From contig JAYOTP010000007.1 of NCBI GenBank assembly GCA_038150465.1, forward strand, positions 16,321 through 80,320: a stretch of DNA of 64,000 bases. Reading direction: 5' to 3'. Of this stretch, positions 1 to 7,807 are shown one piece after another. A program made the translations under genes and the position numbers. Below the pieces are notes generated by a model. That model ran no database searches, had not been told where the DNA came from, and saw only the letters and a program-made list of their open reading frames with translations. Source of the stretch: RFXV01 sp038150465. Its GTDB lineage: Bacteria > Bacteroidota > Bacteroidia > Flavobacteriales > Schleiferiaceae. Every line of letters starts with the position of its first letter. Positions within the stretch are counted from its first letter, which is position 1.

Positions 1-380
1 CTCATGCTGTCCACCCGTTCCTTTTCCCTTCGCTTTTGCTTGGGCACACCTGCCTCGATCATTGCCTGAACCGCCATTTTTGATGTGAATCGCTCGTCCT
101 GCAAGAAAACCGGGATCTCTTTGAACTGTTCTTTGAGCCGACCGATGATGCGATGCACCAATGCCGAATTATCCGATGCCCCACCGTCCAGTTGCTTCGG
201 ATCACCCACCACCAGCCCGGCGCATGCTTCTTCGCCGATCAGCACTTCCAATCGGTCCATCAGCTCATGAGTCGGACAAGCCGAAACAGGAGAGGCCACC
301 ATCGCCAGTACATCGGTCACGGCCAGACCCGTGCGCTTGGCACCGACATCGATGGCAATATATCTTCCTGCGGCTTTCAA
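1..380 (-). CDS. ruvX: RuvX/YqgF pre-16S rRNA nuclease (3' end cut by window edge)
   Basis: Partial gene read leftwards off the window edge; about 126 codons are visible. Family members are RNase H-fold nucleases that help mature the 16S rRNA 5' end. The protein has the IAIDVGAKRTGLA strand with the first catalytic Asp (about residue 11), GLVVGDP near 56-61, the DERFTS motif (95-100), and VDS near 123-125 just before the cut, where the last acidic residue is expected. There is no ATG upstream of the conserved first strand. I chose TTG at 380 because it puts the IDVG motif at the usual distance and lies just downstream of a minus-strand promoter element. The gene is divergent from dapD. Confidence 0.88.
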   Translation of the reverse strand, partial: MKAAGRYIAIDVGAKRTGLAVTDVLAMVASPVSACPTHELMDRLEVLIGEEACAGLVVGDPKQLDGGASDNSALVHRIIGRLKEQFKEIPVFLQDERFTSKMAVQAMIEAGVPKQKRREKERVDSM

Positions 381-385
381 CTGCG

Positions 386-402
386 TACTTTTGGCAAAAG
401 TA
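386..402. promoter_or_regulatory. Overlapping divergent promoters of ruvX and dapD
   Basis: A perfect 17-bp palindrome, TACTTTTG-G-CAAAAGTA, carries the Bacteroidota -7 element TAnnTTTG on both strands. The plus copy (386-393) ends 14 nt before the dapD ATG at 408. The minus copy (402-395) ends 14 nt before the ruvX TTG at 380. I see no clear -33 TTG at the usual spacing on either side. The element sequence and positions are seen; its promoter role is inferred. Confidence 0.6.
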
Positions 403-407
403 GCCCA

Positions 408-1226
408 ATGAAAGAAGCACTTCAGGAACGGATCGAAGCGGCATGGGAAGACCGAAAGCTGCTCGAACAGTCGGTGTATCGCACAGCCGTGGAAGCGGTA
501 TTGGAAATGCTGGACAAGGGTTCGCTGCGCGTGGCCGAACCGGATGGAAGCGACTGGAAAGTGAACGAATGGGTGAAAAAAGCCGTACTGCTCTATTTCC
601 CCGTTCGCCCCATGGAGACCTTCCAGGCAGGTCCTATGGAATTTCATGACAAGATCCCATTGAAGTCGGATTTTGCCGGTCAAGGTGTTCGTGTGGTGCC
701 GCATGCTGTGGCTCGATACGGATCATTTCTGGGCAAAGGCGTTGTCATGATGCCCTCCTATGTGAACATCGGCGCTTATGTGGATCGGGAAAGCATGGTG
801 GACACCTGGGCCACGGTCGGCTCCTGTGCACAGATCGGAAAGCGTGTGCATTTGAGCGGAGGTGTGGGCATTGGCGGTGTACTGGAGCCGCTTCAGGCCG
901 CACCGGTGATCATAGAAGACGACTGTTTCATCGGATCAAGAGCCATTGTGGTCGAAGGTGTTCGGGTCCGAAAGGAAGCCGTACTTGGCGCCAATGTGGT
1001 GCTCACCGCATCCACCCGGATCATCGATGTCAGTGGAGACCAGCCTGTCGAATTCAAGGGCGAAGTGCCGGAGCGATCGGTCGTGATCCCAGGAAGTCTG
1101 CCCAAAGAATTCCCGGCAGGCAGCTACCAGGTGCCCTGCGCGCTGATCATTGGCAAGAGAAAGGAAAGCACCGACCGAAAGACCTCGCTCAATGAGGTGC
1201 TCCGCGATTTCCATTTGAGCGTATGA
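408..1226 (+). CDS. dapD: 2,3,4,5-tetrahydropyridine-2,6-dicarboxylate N-succinyltransferase
   Basis: DapD succinylates tetrahydrodipicolinate with succinyl-CoA in the lysine/diaminopimelate pathway. The 272-residue length matches the family. After a helical N-terminal domain, residues about 100-235 form a left-handed beta-helix of hexapeptide repeats, with GVVMMPSYVNIGAYV, DTWATVGSCAQIG and GGVGIGGVLEP visible. The ATG at 408 gives the usual MKEALQERIEAAW-type start; longer in-frame extensions run into ruvX. It shares an ATGA overlap with the next glycosyltransferase, so the two are probably cotranscribed. Its presence implies that this organism makes meso-DAP by the succinylase route. Confidence 0.95.
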   Translation: MKEALQERIEAAWEDRKLLEQSVYRTAVEAVLEMLDKGSLRVAEPDGSDWKVNEWVKKAVLLYFPVRPMETFQAGPMEFHDKIPLKSDFAGQGVRVVPHAVARYGSFLGKGVVMMPSYVNIGAYVDRESMVDTWATVGSCAQIGKRVHLSGGVGIGGVLEPLQAAPVIIEDDCFIGSRAIVVEGVRVRKEAVLGANVVLTASTRIIDVSGDQPVEFKGEVPERSVVIPGSLPKEFPAGSYQVPCALIIGKRKESTDRKTSLNEVLRDFHLSV

Positions 1227-2347
1227 ACAGTGCACTGGCCTTCGATGCCAAGCGAGCCTTCCACAATCACACAGGCCTTGGGAACTACAGCCGGTTCATA
1301 TTGTCTGGCCTGGCCGAGCGATATGCAGACCTTTATTCCTTTCATCTGATGAATCCAAAGCCGGGTTCACTCTTCAGCGAACGCGATCCGGTGCTCAAAG
1401 AAGAACGACCCGAGGGGATCTATTCCACTTTTTCTTCTCTCTGGCGCAGTGCAGGCATGTACAAAGACTTAAGGAAAATGGATGTCCGTCTTTTTCACGG
1501 ACTGAGCAACGAATTGCCCGCTGGCCTGTCGCTGCAGAACATCCGTTCGATCGTGAGCATACACGACCTGATCTTCGAGAGTCACCCCAAATTCTACCGA
1601 CCTGCCGACCGATGGATCTATCGAAAGAAATTCCGCTCGGCTGCCCAGAATGCAGACCGGGTGCTCAGCGTGAGTGCCCGCACCCGTGAGGAGCTGATCG
1701 AGCGCTATGCAATACCTGAGGAAAAGATCTTTGTGCACTACCAAAGTTGCCATACGGCCTTCCAAAAAGATGGCGATCCAAAGAAGGACAGGCAGGTCCA
1801 AAAAGATCTGAAACTGCCCGATCAATATGCTCTTTCCGTGGGCACAGTGGAGCCCAGAAAAAATCTACTCTCAAGCCTGGAGGCACTCAAGGAGCTGGAC
1901 ATTCCCTTGGTGGTGATCGGCAAGGGAGGTGCGTATCGAAAGCAGTGCATGGACTTTGTGGTTGAGAACGGAATGGGCCATCGGCTTTTCTGGCTGTCAG
2001 ATATAAGTACAGAGCAACTCGCATCCCTTTATCGCTGTGCTGCTCTTTCATTGTATCCTTCGGAAGTGGAAGGCTTTGGCATCCCGATCATAGAATCCTT
2101 GTTCAGCCGCTGCCCTGTGATCACCAACCAAAATGGTGTTTTTCCAGAAGCGGGCGGGCCCGACAGCTGGTATGTGGACCCGCAGGAACCCGAGGAGATC
2201 CGCACTGCGATCCGGTCCATTTTGGACGGCACGCAGGTGACTGCATCGCGTACAGAACGGGGGCTGGCTTACGCCCGGAAGCAGTTTGAACCCCATCGGT
2301 TGATGGACCAACTGAGTGGTCATTACCAGGAGCTGCTGTCGAATTGA
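1223..2347 (+). CDS. Glycosyltransferase family 4 (GT-B) protein
   Basis: This 374-residue protein has the GT-B fold of family 4 retaining glycosyltransferases. The N-terminal half carries a glycine-rich start (FHNHTGLGNYSRF) and the SIHDLIFE strand. The C-terminal half has SVGTVEPRKNLLS (about 205-217), VVIGKGG, and the sugar-nucleotide site SEVEGFGIPIIES (about 278-290) with the E-x7-E pattern. There is no signal peptide, so it is cytoplasmic. It overlaps dapD by ATGA. Donor and acceptor cannot be read from the sequence; cell-surface polysaccharide or glycolipid assembly is the likely role. Confidence 0.88.
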   Translation: MNSALAFDAKRAFHNHTGLGNYSRFILSGLAERYADLYSFHLMNPKPGSLFSERDPVLKEERPEGIYSTFSSLWRSAGMYKDLRKMDVRLFHGLSNELPAGLSLQNIRSIVSIHDLIFESHPKFYRPADRWIYRKKFRSAAQNADRVLSVSARTREELIERYAIPEEKIFVHYQSCHTAFQKDGDPKKDRQVQKDLKLPDQYALSVGTVEPRKNLLSSLEALKELDIPLVVIGKGGAYRKQCMDFVVENGMGHRLFWLSDISTEQLASLYRCAALSLYPSEVEGFGIPIIESLFSRCPVITNQNGVFPEAGGPDSWYVDPQEPEEIRTAIRSILDGTQVTASRTERGLAYARKQFEPHRLMDQLSGHYQELLSN

Positions 2348-2399
2348 CCCTTGCCCGGACACTGCCTGAATAGTGCTTCTGCCCCTTGTTTGCCTTTTT

Positions 2400-2407
2400 T
2401 ACTTTTG
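2400..2407 (+). promoter_or_regulatory. -7 element (TACTTTTG) before the small membrane protein
   Basis: An exact TAnnTTTG match ends 8 nt before the ATG at 2416. It gives the small membrane protein and cca their own promoter and argues for the 2416 start over an upstream alternative. No -33 TTG is visible at 17-23 nt. Confidence 0.5.
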
Positions 2408-2415
2408 TGCCGCTT

Positions 2416-2757
2416 ATGGGAACTGGTCTCGCGCTTCTCACCCTTTTGGTTCTGGCTCTTATCGCACTCGCTTTTTGGCGCAAGGTGGAGCTGCAGTTTG
2501 AGTACCTCCAGCGAAAAGAAGGCAGAGGAAAGAAGATCGCACGCCATTGGTTCAAAGCGCAGAAGAACGAAGTACTGAAGGAGCTGCGCAATCGGGCTCT
2601 GCTGCTCTTTCCCTTGCTTTTTGGTGTCGACCGGGAAGACGAGGGAGAGGAACTGAACGCCTTGAAATCGAGGGTACGAAATCTGCATTTGGCCATCTAC
2701 CTCCTGCTGATGGCCGTTGTATTGCTTGGTCTGATCGGAAAAGGACCTGTTCAGTGA
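2416..2757 (+). CDS. Small two-helix membrane protein, unknown function
   Basis: I do not recognise this 113-residue protein. It has a hydrophobic N-terminal helix (about residues 3-22), a highly charged middle rich in Lys, Arg and Glu that is likely helical and cytoplasmic, and a second membrane helix near the C-terminus (about 88-107). The start at 2416 follows a -7 promoter element by 8 nt; an upstream in-frame ATG would overlap that promoter. The stop overlaps a possible GTG of the CCA-transferase gene (GTGA), so the two are probably cotranscribed. There are no metal-binding or catalytic motifs. Confidence 0.7.
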   Translation: MGTGLALLTLLVLALIALAFWRKVELQFEYLQRKEGRGKKIARHWFKAQKNEVLKELRNRALLLFPLLFGVDREDEGEELNALKSRVRNLHLAIYLLLMAVVLLGLIGKGPVQ

Positions 2758-2783
2758 ATCATTCGCCAGAGGACATACTGAAA

Positions 2784-4187
2784 ATGGTCGCTGATCCGAT
2801 CTTTCGACTCATCGGCGAAGCCGCTGACGAACTGGGACAAGAGGCCTTCGTGGTGGGTGGCTACGTGCGCGACGGAGTCATGGGACGACCACAAAAGAAC
2901 GACCTTGATTTTGTGACGGTGGGCAGCGGCATTGCGCTGGCAAAAAAAGTGGCAAAAAAGACAAGGGCCGGCAAGGTCCATGTATTCCGCAATTTTGGAA
3001 CGGCGATGATCCGCCACGAAGAGCTCGAGCTGGAATTTGTAGGTGCACGAAAAGAATCCTATGATCGTGGGTCGAGGAAACCAACTGTCGAGGAAGGCAG
3101 CCTGGAGGACGATCAGAACAGAAGGGACTTTACCGTGAATGCTTTGGCCATTCAGTTGAATGCCGCATCCTTTGGCCAATTGCTCGATCCCTTTAACGGG
3201 ATCAGGGACATAGCTGAAGAGCGCATCCGCACACCACTGGATCCGGACCTGACCTACTCAGACGACCCCCTGCGCATGCTGCGGGCCATTCGCTTCTCCT
3301 GCCAGCTGGGATTCGCCATCGACAAGAATTCCCTGAAGGCAATAAAGAGGAATGCCCACAGGCTCGACATCGTTTCCAATGAGCGGATCATTGCCGAATT
3401 CAATAAGGTAATGGCATGCCCGATGCCCTCTAAAGGCCTGGCACAGATGTTCGATGCGGGCCTCATACATCTCTTTTTTCCTGAACTCGTGGATCTGCAA
3501 GGCGTGGAGGAAGTAGAAGGCAAACTGCACAAAGACAATTTCTACCATACCCTCGAGGTGCTGGACAATCTGTGCAAGCGGACAGACAAACTTTGGCTGC
3601 GCTGGGCCGCTCTGCTCCATGACATCGGAAAGCCAGTGGTCAAGAAATTCAACGACGACATTGGATGGACCTTTCACAACCATGAGTTCGTCGGCGCGAA
3701 GATGATCCCAAGGCTCTTTCGACGACTGAAACTGCCCATGGGTGAACCCATGCGCTACGTTAAGAAACTCGTGATGCTTTCTTCCCGACCCGCCGTACTG
3801 TCCGAGGACGAGGTGACCGACTCAGCAGTGCGCCGACTGTTGTTCGACGCCGGGGATGAACTCGAAGACCTGATGATGCTTTGCGAAAGCGATATCACCA
3901 CCAAGAACGCCAAGAAGAAACAGACCTATCTGAAGAATTTCGAGATCGTCCGCGAGAAGCTCAAGCAGGTGGAGGAGGCCGATCGCATCCGGAACTGGCA
4001 GCCACCGATCGATGGTGCGACCATCATGGCCACCTTTCAGATCGGTCCGGGACCAGAGATCGGTCAGATAAAGAACGCCATTCGGGAAGCCATACTTGAA
4101 GGAGACATTCCCAATGAACACAAAGCCGCCTTTGGCTTCATGATCGAAAAGGGAGCGGCTCTCGGACTCAAACCCAAGAACACATGA
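2784..4187 (+). CDS. cca: CCA tRNA nucleotidyltransferase with HD domain
   Basis: This enzyme adds or repairs the 3' CCA of tRNA; related members are poly(A) polymerases. The class II nucleotidyltransferase head is clear: VVGGYVRD at about 22-30, the catalytic DLDF pair shortly after, and RRDFTVNALA near 115. Next come the RNA-binding region RTPLDPDLTYSDDPLRMLRAIRF and a C-terminal HD phosphohydrolase domain (LLHDIGK, about 275-281). The ATG at 2784 gives 467 residues and a family-like N-terminus; a GTG at 2754 overlapping the upstream stop is the alternative. It overlaps the next gene by ATGA. Confidence 0.93.
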   Translation: MVADPIFRLIGEAADELGQEAFVVGGYVRDGVMGRPQKNDLDFVTVGSGIALAKKVAKKTRAGKVHVFRNFGTAMIRHEELELEFVGARKESYDRGSRKPTVEEGSLEDDQNRRDFTVNALAIQLNAASFGQLLDPFNGIRDIAEERIRTPLDPDLTYSDDPLRMLRAIRFSCQLGFAIDKNSLKAIKRNAHRLDIVSNERIIAEFNKVMACPMPSKGLAQMFDAGLIHLFFPELVDLQGVEEVEGKLHKDNFYHTLEVLDNLCKRTDKLWLRWAALLHDIGKPVVKKFNDDIGWTFHNHEFVGAKMIPRLFRRLKLPMGEPMRYVKKLVMLSSRPAVLSEDEVTDSAVRRLLFDAGDELEDLMMLCESDITTKNAKKKQTYLKNFEIVREKLKQVEEADRIRNWQPPIDGATIMATFQIGPGPEIGQIKNAIREAILEGDIPNEHKAAFGFMIEKGAALGLKPKNT

Positions 4188-4666
4188 ACGAACAAGGTTG
4201 GGTACTTCGCTGCGTGCTGGATGTGGAAGAAACCGTCTTTCGCGATGTGCTCGTCCGGCCAGAGATCAGCCTGATGGATCTGCACAAGATCCTGCTCGCT
4301 GCATTTGAAATGGACGGCAGCGAGATCGCCACGATCTACTGCGCCGACGATGACTGGAACCCGCTGGCAGAATTTCCGATGATCGACTTCGAAGGCTCGG
4401 GACAGGGCACCATGGAAAGTACGCTCGTCGCAGATGTGCTGGAATCTGAGGGAGAGAAATTGCTTTGGATCGCCGACCTGGTGCGTATGCGCAGCTGTTT
4501 TGTAGAATGGGTCCGAAGCACGGATGCACCAAAGCAAAGCATGAGTCAGGTACTGCTTTCAGTGGGCGAAACGCCGGCTGCATCAGAGGAACTTTTTGTC
4601 CCAGACCCGCACTCTGAACAATCAGACGAGGCCGCTGGGACCGATGGAGATCAGGAATTGATGTAG
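4184..4666 (+). CDS. PRiA4b ORF-3-like domain protein
   Basis: This 160-residue protein matches my memory of the plasmid pRiA4b ORF-3-like family in Bacteroidota. Shared features are an N-terminal strand ending in VEETVFRDV, the segment SLMDLHKILLAAFEMDGSE, the IYCADDDWNPLAEFPM motif, and a strand-rich second half (KLLWIADLVRMRSCFVEWV). The last 40 residues are acidic, low-complexity and probably disordered. No enzymatic activity is established. It overlaps cca by ATGA, which suggests co-expression with tRNA maturation. Its 3' end overlaps convergent pyrF by 16 bp. Confidence 0.72.
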   Translation: MNEQGWVLRCVLDVEETVFRDVLVRPEISLMDLHKILLAAFEMDGSEIATIYCADDDWNPLAEFPMIDFEGSGQGTMESTLVADVLESEGEKLLWIADLVRMRSCFVEWVRSTDAPKQSMSQVLLSVGETPAASEELFVPDPHSEQSDEAAGTDGDQELM

Positions 4667-5469
4667 GGCGCCATCTGCTGCTGCAAATGAGCGGCGGCCT
4701 CTCTGTGGCTGCCAGCGGCATCCGAACCGGGATAGAGAATGCTGCGCGAGGCATTGATCAGGAGCCCGCCTTCAGCCGTTGCCGCATTTTTACATACCTC
4801 GTCCACACTCCCCCCCTGTGCGCCTACTCCAGGAACGAGGAAAAAGTGTTCCGGGCATCTTTGTCGGATGGAAGCGAGCATCTCGGGCCGTGTCGCCCCC
4901 ACAACGAACATCAGCTCATCGGGACCAAACCGCTGCGCCATACGGTCCATGGCCTCTTCATACAGGCGCTTGCCGCTTTTGAGTTCCAACAATTCTAGAT
5001 CTTCAGAACCGGGATTGCTTGTCAGTCCGAGCACGACCATCCACTTTCCTTCCCGCCCGGAGAAGGGCTCCAAAGTATCCATACCCATGTAGGGAGAAAG
5101 GGTGAGCGCATCGCAGGAGAAGGTATCGAAATAGGCCTTGGCATAGCGCTCAGCCGTATGTCCGATGTCTCCCCTCTTGGCATCTGCAATGATCAGATGA
5201 TCGGGATGACTGGCCTTCAGATGATCCATCAATTGGGCAAAACGCCTCATTCCTTCAACGCCGTCCGATTCAAAAAAAGCGAGGTTGGGTTTGTAGGCCA
5301 CGCAGTGGTCGGCCGTCTCCGAAATGACCTGCTTTAAAAAGGCCAGCTGCGGATCTTCTTGGTTCAGATAGGCGGCGGGTATGGAATCCACCTTGGGATC
5401 GAGTCCCACGCAGAGCATGGACTTCTTTTTCTTGATCTGATCGATCAGTTCAGCTCTCTTCATACTCAT
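4651..5469 (-). CDS. pyrF: Orotidine 5'-phosphate decarboxylase
   Basis: PyrF converts OMP to UMP in the last step of de novo pyrimidine synthesis. The 272-residue length fits the longer bacterial subfamily. Visible motifs are CVGLDPK (about 20-26), YKPNLAFFE (59-67) and the catalytic DAKRGDIG (96-103), in which Lys98 is the proton donor. VLGLTSNPGSED and VPGVGAQGG form the phosphate-binding loops. The ATG overlaps the prfA stop by ATGA; a second Met lies at residue 3. It is the last gene of purM-prfA-pyrF and is convergent with the PRiA4-like gene. Confidence 0.96.
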   Translation of the reverse strand: MSMKRAELIDQIKKKKSMLCVGLDPKVDSIPAAYLNQEDPQLAFLKQVISETADHCVAYKPNLAFFESDGVEGMRRFAQLMDHLKASHPDHLIIADAKRGDIGHTAERYAKAYFDTFSCDALTLSPYMGMDTLEPFSGREGKWMVVLGLTSNPGSEDLELLELKSGKRLYEEAMDRMAQRFGPDELMFVVGATRPEMLASIRQRCPEHFFLVPGVGAQGGSVDEVCKNAATAEGGLLINASRSILYPGSDAAGSHREAAAHLQQQMAPYINS

Positions 5470-6551
5470 TCGGATCCTTCCTGCATTTTTTCGGCGTTCT
5501 CAGCCAGTTGCAATCGATCGAGAAAATCCTGGATGTTTCCATTGATCACCTCCTGCAAATTGTAAACGGTCCAACCGATCCGGTGATCGGTGACCCGCCC
5601 CTGAGGGAAATTGTAGGTGCGGATCTTGGCAGAGCGGTCGCCAGTGGAGACCAAGGTCTTTCTGCGGTCGGAGATCTGCTGCTGCTGTGCCTGAACTTTC
5701 TGCTCAAAAAGTCGGGTGCGCAGCATTTGCAGGGCCCTTTCCTTGTTCGCCAACTGGGAACGCTCGATCTGACAAGTGATCACAATACCGGAAGGTTTGT
5801 GGGTCAGTTGCACTTTGGTCTCCACCTTGTTCACATTCTGACCACCCGCGCCGCTTGAACGGGCTGTCTGCCACTCCAGTTCTGAAGGGTGTATGTCCAC
5901 ATCCACTTCATCGGCCTCCGGCATGACAGCCACAGTGGCTGCCGAGGTGTGTACACGGCCCTGAGTCTCTGTTTCGGGAACGCGCTGTACCCGATGGACC
6001 CCGGATTCAAACTTCAGTATGCCGTACGAACCATCCTCCTGAACGGACATGACCACTTCCTTGTATCCGCCTGCTGTGCCTTCGGTCACTTCCATGATCT
6101 GGGTCTTCCAGCCTCGCTCGTCGCAATATCGCTGATACATGCGGTAGAGATCTCCTGCAAAGAGAGCGGCCTCGTCCCCTCCCGTCCCGGAACGGATCTC
6201 CAGGACCGCCGGACGGCCGTCTTCAGGGTCTTTTGGGAGCAGCATTTGCTGGATGTCTTCGGTCAGTGTACTGAGTTCTTCCGCAGTGGCCTCCAGCTCC
6301 GACTTGGCCATTTCCTTCAGCTCCGCATCCTTTTCTTCTTCCAGAATGGTCCGGGCTTCCTGCTGGTCATTGAACAGCTGCTGGTAGCGATCGGCAGCAT
6401 CCACCACTTCCTTGAGTTCTTTGTACTCCCGGCTCAGTTTGGCATAGCGGGCACGATCCGAAATGATGTCTGGCTGCACGATGAGGTCGTTGACCTCATG
6501 AAATCGTTGACGGATCGAATCGAGCTTGGGAAGTAGATCGTCGTGGGTCAT
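5466..6551 (-). CDS. prfA: Peptide chain release factor 1
   Basis: RF1 recognises UAA and UAG and triggers peptide release. In this 361-residue protein the GGQ catalytic tripeptide is at 236-238 within SSGAGGQNVNKVETK, and the stop-codon PxT motif reads PET at 192-194 followed by QGRVHTSA. The motif is P-x-T, so this is RF1 rather than RF2 (SPF). It overlaps purM and pyrF by ATGA on both sides, forming a translationally coupled purine-translation-pyrimidine trio. Confidence 0.96.
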   Translation of the reverse strand: MTHDDLLPKLDSIRQRFHEVNDLIVQPDIISDRARYAKLSREYKELKEVVDAADRYQQLFNDQQEARTILEEEKDAELKEMAKSELEATAEELSTLTEDIQQMLLPKDPEDGRPAVLEIRSGTGGDEAALFAGDLYRMYQRYCDERGWKTQIMEVTEGTAGGYKEVVMSVQEDGSYGILKFESGVHRVQRVPETETQGRVHTSAATVAVMPEADEVDVDIHPSELEWQTARSSGAGGQNVNKVETKVQLTHKPSGIVITCQIERSQLANKERALQMLRTRLFEQKVQAQQQQISDRRKTLVSTGDRSAKIRTYNFPQGRVTDHRIGWTVYNLQEVINGNIQDFLDRLQLAENAEKMQEGSE

Positions 6552-7720
6552 CCGGAATAGGTGAATTCTCCAAACTCCGAAAAAATGCTCAGCTTCTTCT
6601 CCGAGGCCTGCTCCACACGACCAATGCGTTTGGCATCCACTCCGAATTCGTTCGAGCAGGCGATGAGTTCATCCGCGACTTCAGGCGAACAGTAGACTTC
6701 CATTCGGTGTCCCATATTGAAGACCTGGTACATTTCCCTCCAATCGGTCTGCGATTCCTGCTGAATGATCTGGAACAAGGGCGGTAGATCGAATAGATCA
6801 TCCTTGATCACATGCTGACTTTTTAGAAAATGCAGCACCTTGGTCTGACCGCCGCCACTGCAATGAACGATTCCGTGGATCTGGTCTCTGAATTCGGGGA
6901 TCATCCGCGCCATGACCGGTGCATAGGTCCTCGTTGGAGAAAGTACGAGCTTGCCCATGTCCAGGCCGGTGCCTTCCACTTTTTCCGTCAGGGAACGGCT
7001 GCCCGTATAGATCAATTCATCGGGAAGACCGGCATCAAAGCTCTCTGGGAATCTGGCGGCCAGCTCATGGGTAAAGACATCGTGCCGTGCCGAAGTCAAT
7101 CCGTTGCTTCCCATTCCGCCATTGTAGGCAGACTCGTATCTGGCCTGTCCGAAGCTGGCCAATCCAACGATGACATCACCAGCGGCGATGCGACTGTTTT
7201 CGATCACATCTGAACGTCTCATCCGGCTGGTCACCGTACTGTCCACAACCACCGTGCGCACCAGGTCGCCCAGATCGGCCGTCTCTCCTCCAGTGAGCAC
7301 CATGTCCAGTCCCCAGTCCCTCAATTCTTCGATGAGCTCTGCGGTTCCTTGTATGATGGCCTCGATCACCTCACCTGGTATCAGGCGCTTGTTCCTTCCT
7401 ATGGTCGAGCTCACCAGAATATTTCCCAGCGCCCCCACACACAACAGATCATCCACATTCATGATCAGGGCATCCTGAGCGATCCCCTTCCATACGGACA
7501 GATCACCCGTCTCCTTCCAATAGGCGTAGGCCAGAGATGATTTGGTGCCTGCCCCGTCGGCATGCATCACCAGACAATGATCGGCATCTCCCGTCAGATG
7601 GTCGGGAACCACTTTACAGAAGGCCATGGGAAACAGTCCTTTATCAAGACCTCGTATGGCGCGGTGCACTTCTTCTTTCTGAGAGGAGACGCCTCTGCCT
7701 GCGTATCGATCGGATGCCAT
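6548..7720 (-). CDS. purM: Phosphoribosylformylglycinamidine cyclo-ligase (AIR synthetase)
   Basis: PurM closes the imidazole ring in purine synthesis by ATP-dependent conversion of FGAM to AIR. The N-terminal RYAGRGVSSQKEEVHRAI and the MHADGAGTKSSLAY loop are typical of the PurM/AIRS fold, as are the later MNVDDLLCVGA and TGGETADLGDLV segments. At 390 residues it is longer than the E. coli enzyme (about 345), as is usual in Bacteroidota. It is the first gene of the operon, with a -7 element only 4 nt from its ATG. It overlaps prfA by ATGA. Confidence 0.95.
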   Translation of the reverse strand: MASDRYAGRGVSSQKEEVHRAIRGLDKGLFPMAFCKVVPDHLTGDADHCLVMHADGAGTKSSLAYAYWKETGDLSVWKGIAQDALIMNVDDLLCVGALGNILVSSTIGRNKRLIPGEVIEAIIQGTAELIEELRDWGLDMVLTGGETADLGDLVRTVVVDSTVTSRMRRSDVIENSRIAAGDVIVGLASFGQARYESAYNGGMGSNGLTSARHDVFTHELAARFPESFDAGLPDELIYTGSRSLTEKVEGTGLDMGKLVLSPTRTYAPVMARMIPEFRDQIHGIVHCSGGGQTKVLHFLKSQHVIKDDLFDLPPLFQIIQQESQTDWREMYQVFNMGHRMEVYCSPEVADELIACSNEFGVDAKRIGRVEQASEKKLSIFSEFGEFTYSG

Positions 7721-7724
7721 GGCT

Positions 7725-7732
7725 CAAAAATA
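7725..7732 (-). promoter_or_regulatory. -7 element (TATTTTTG) of the purM operon
   Basis: An exact TAnnTTTG match on the minus strand ends 4 nt before the purM ATG at 7720. If transcription starts 5-7 nt downstream, as is usual for this promoter class, the mRNA begins at or inside the start codon. Confidence 0.5.
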
Positions 7733-7756
7733 ACGCCTTGGAGACAGAGAACGCCA

Positions 7757-7782
7757 TAAAAAAACCCCGCCGAAGCGGGGTT
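7757..7782 (-). terminator. Rho-independent terminator after the OmpA/LysM gene
   Basis: Read on the minus strand, a 7-bp GC-rich stem (ACCCCGC/GCGGGGT) with a four-base loop is followed by seven T. It lies 26 nt past the stop of the PorE-like gene and just before the purM promoter. Confidence 0.9.
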
Positions 7783-7807
7783 CACCTATGCAAGCGGTGA
7801 GTTTAGA

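Noticed and set aside
936..1235. 99-codon minus-strand frame inside dapD
   Set aside because: It lies wholly over dapD, has no domain logic, and reflects codon bias of the real gene on the other strand. Many similar shadow frames were ignored.
2547..2783. Longer N-terminus for the CCA transferase
   Set aside because: It overlaps the small membrane protein gene and has no family similarity; ATG 2784 (or GTG 2754) gives the usual N-terminus.
7757..7782. CRISPR-like or repeat element
   Set aside because: It is a single hairpin with a T tract on the minus strand, i.e. a terminator. No direct repeats with spacers were seen anywhere in the window.
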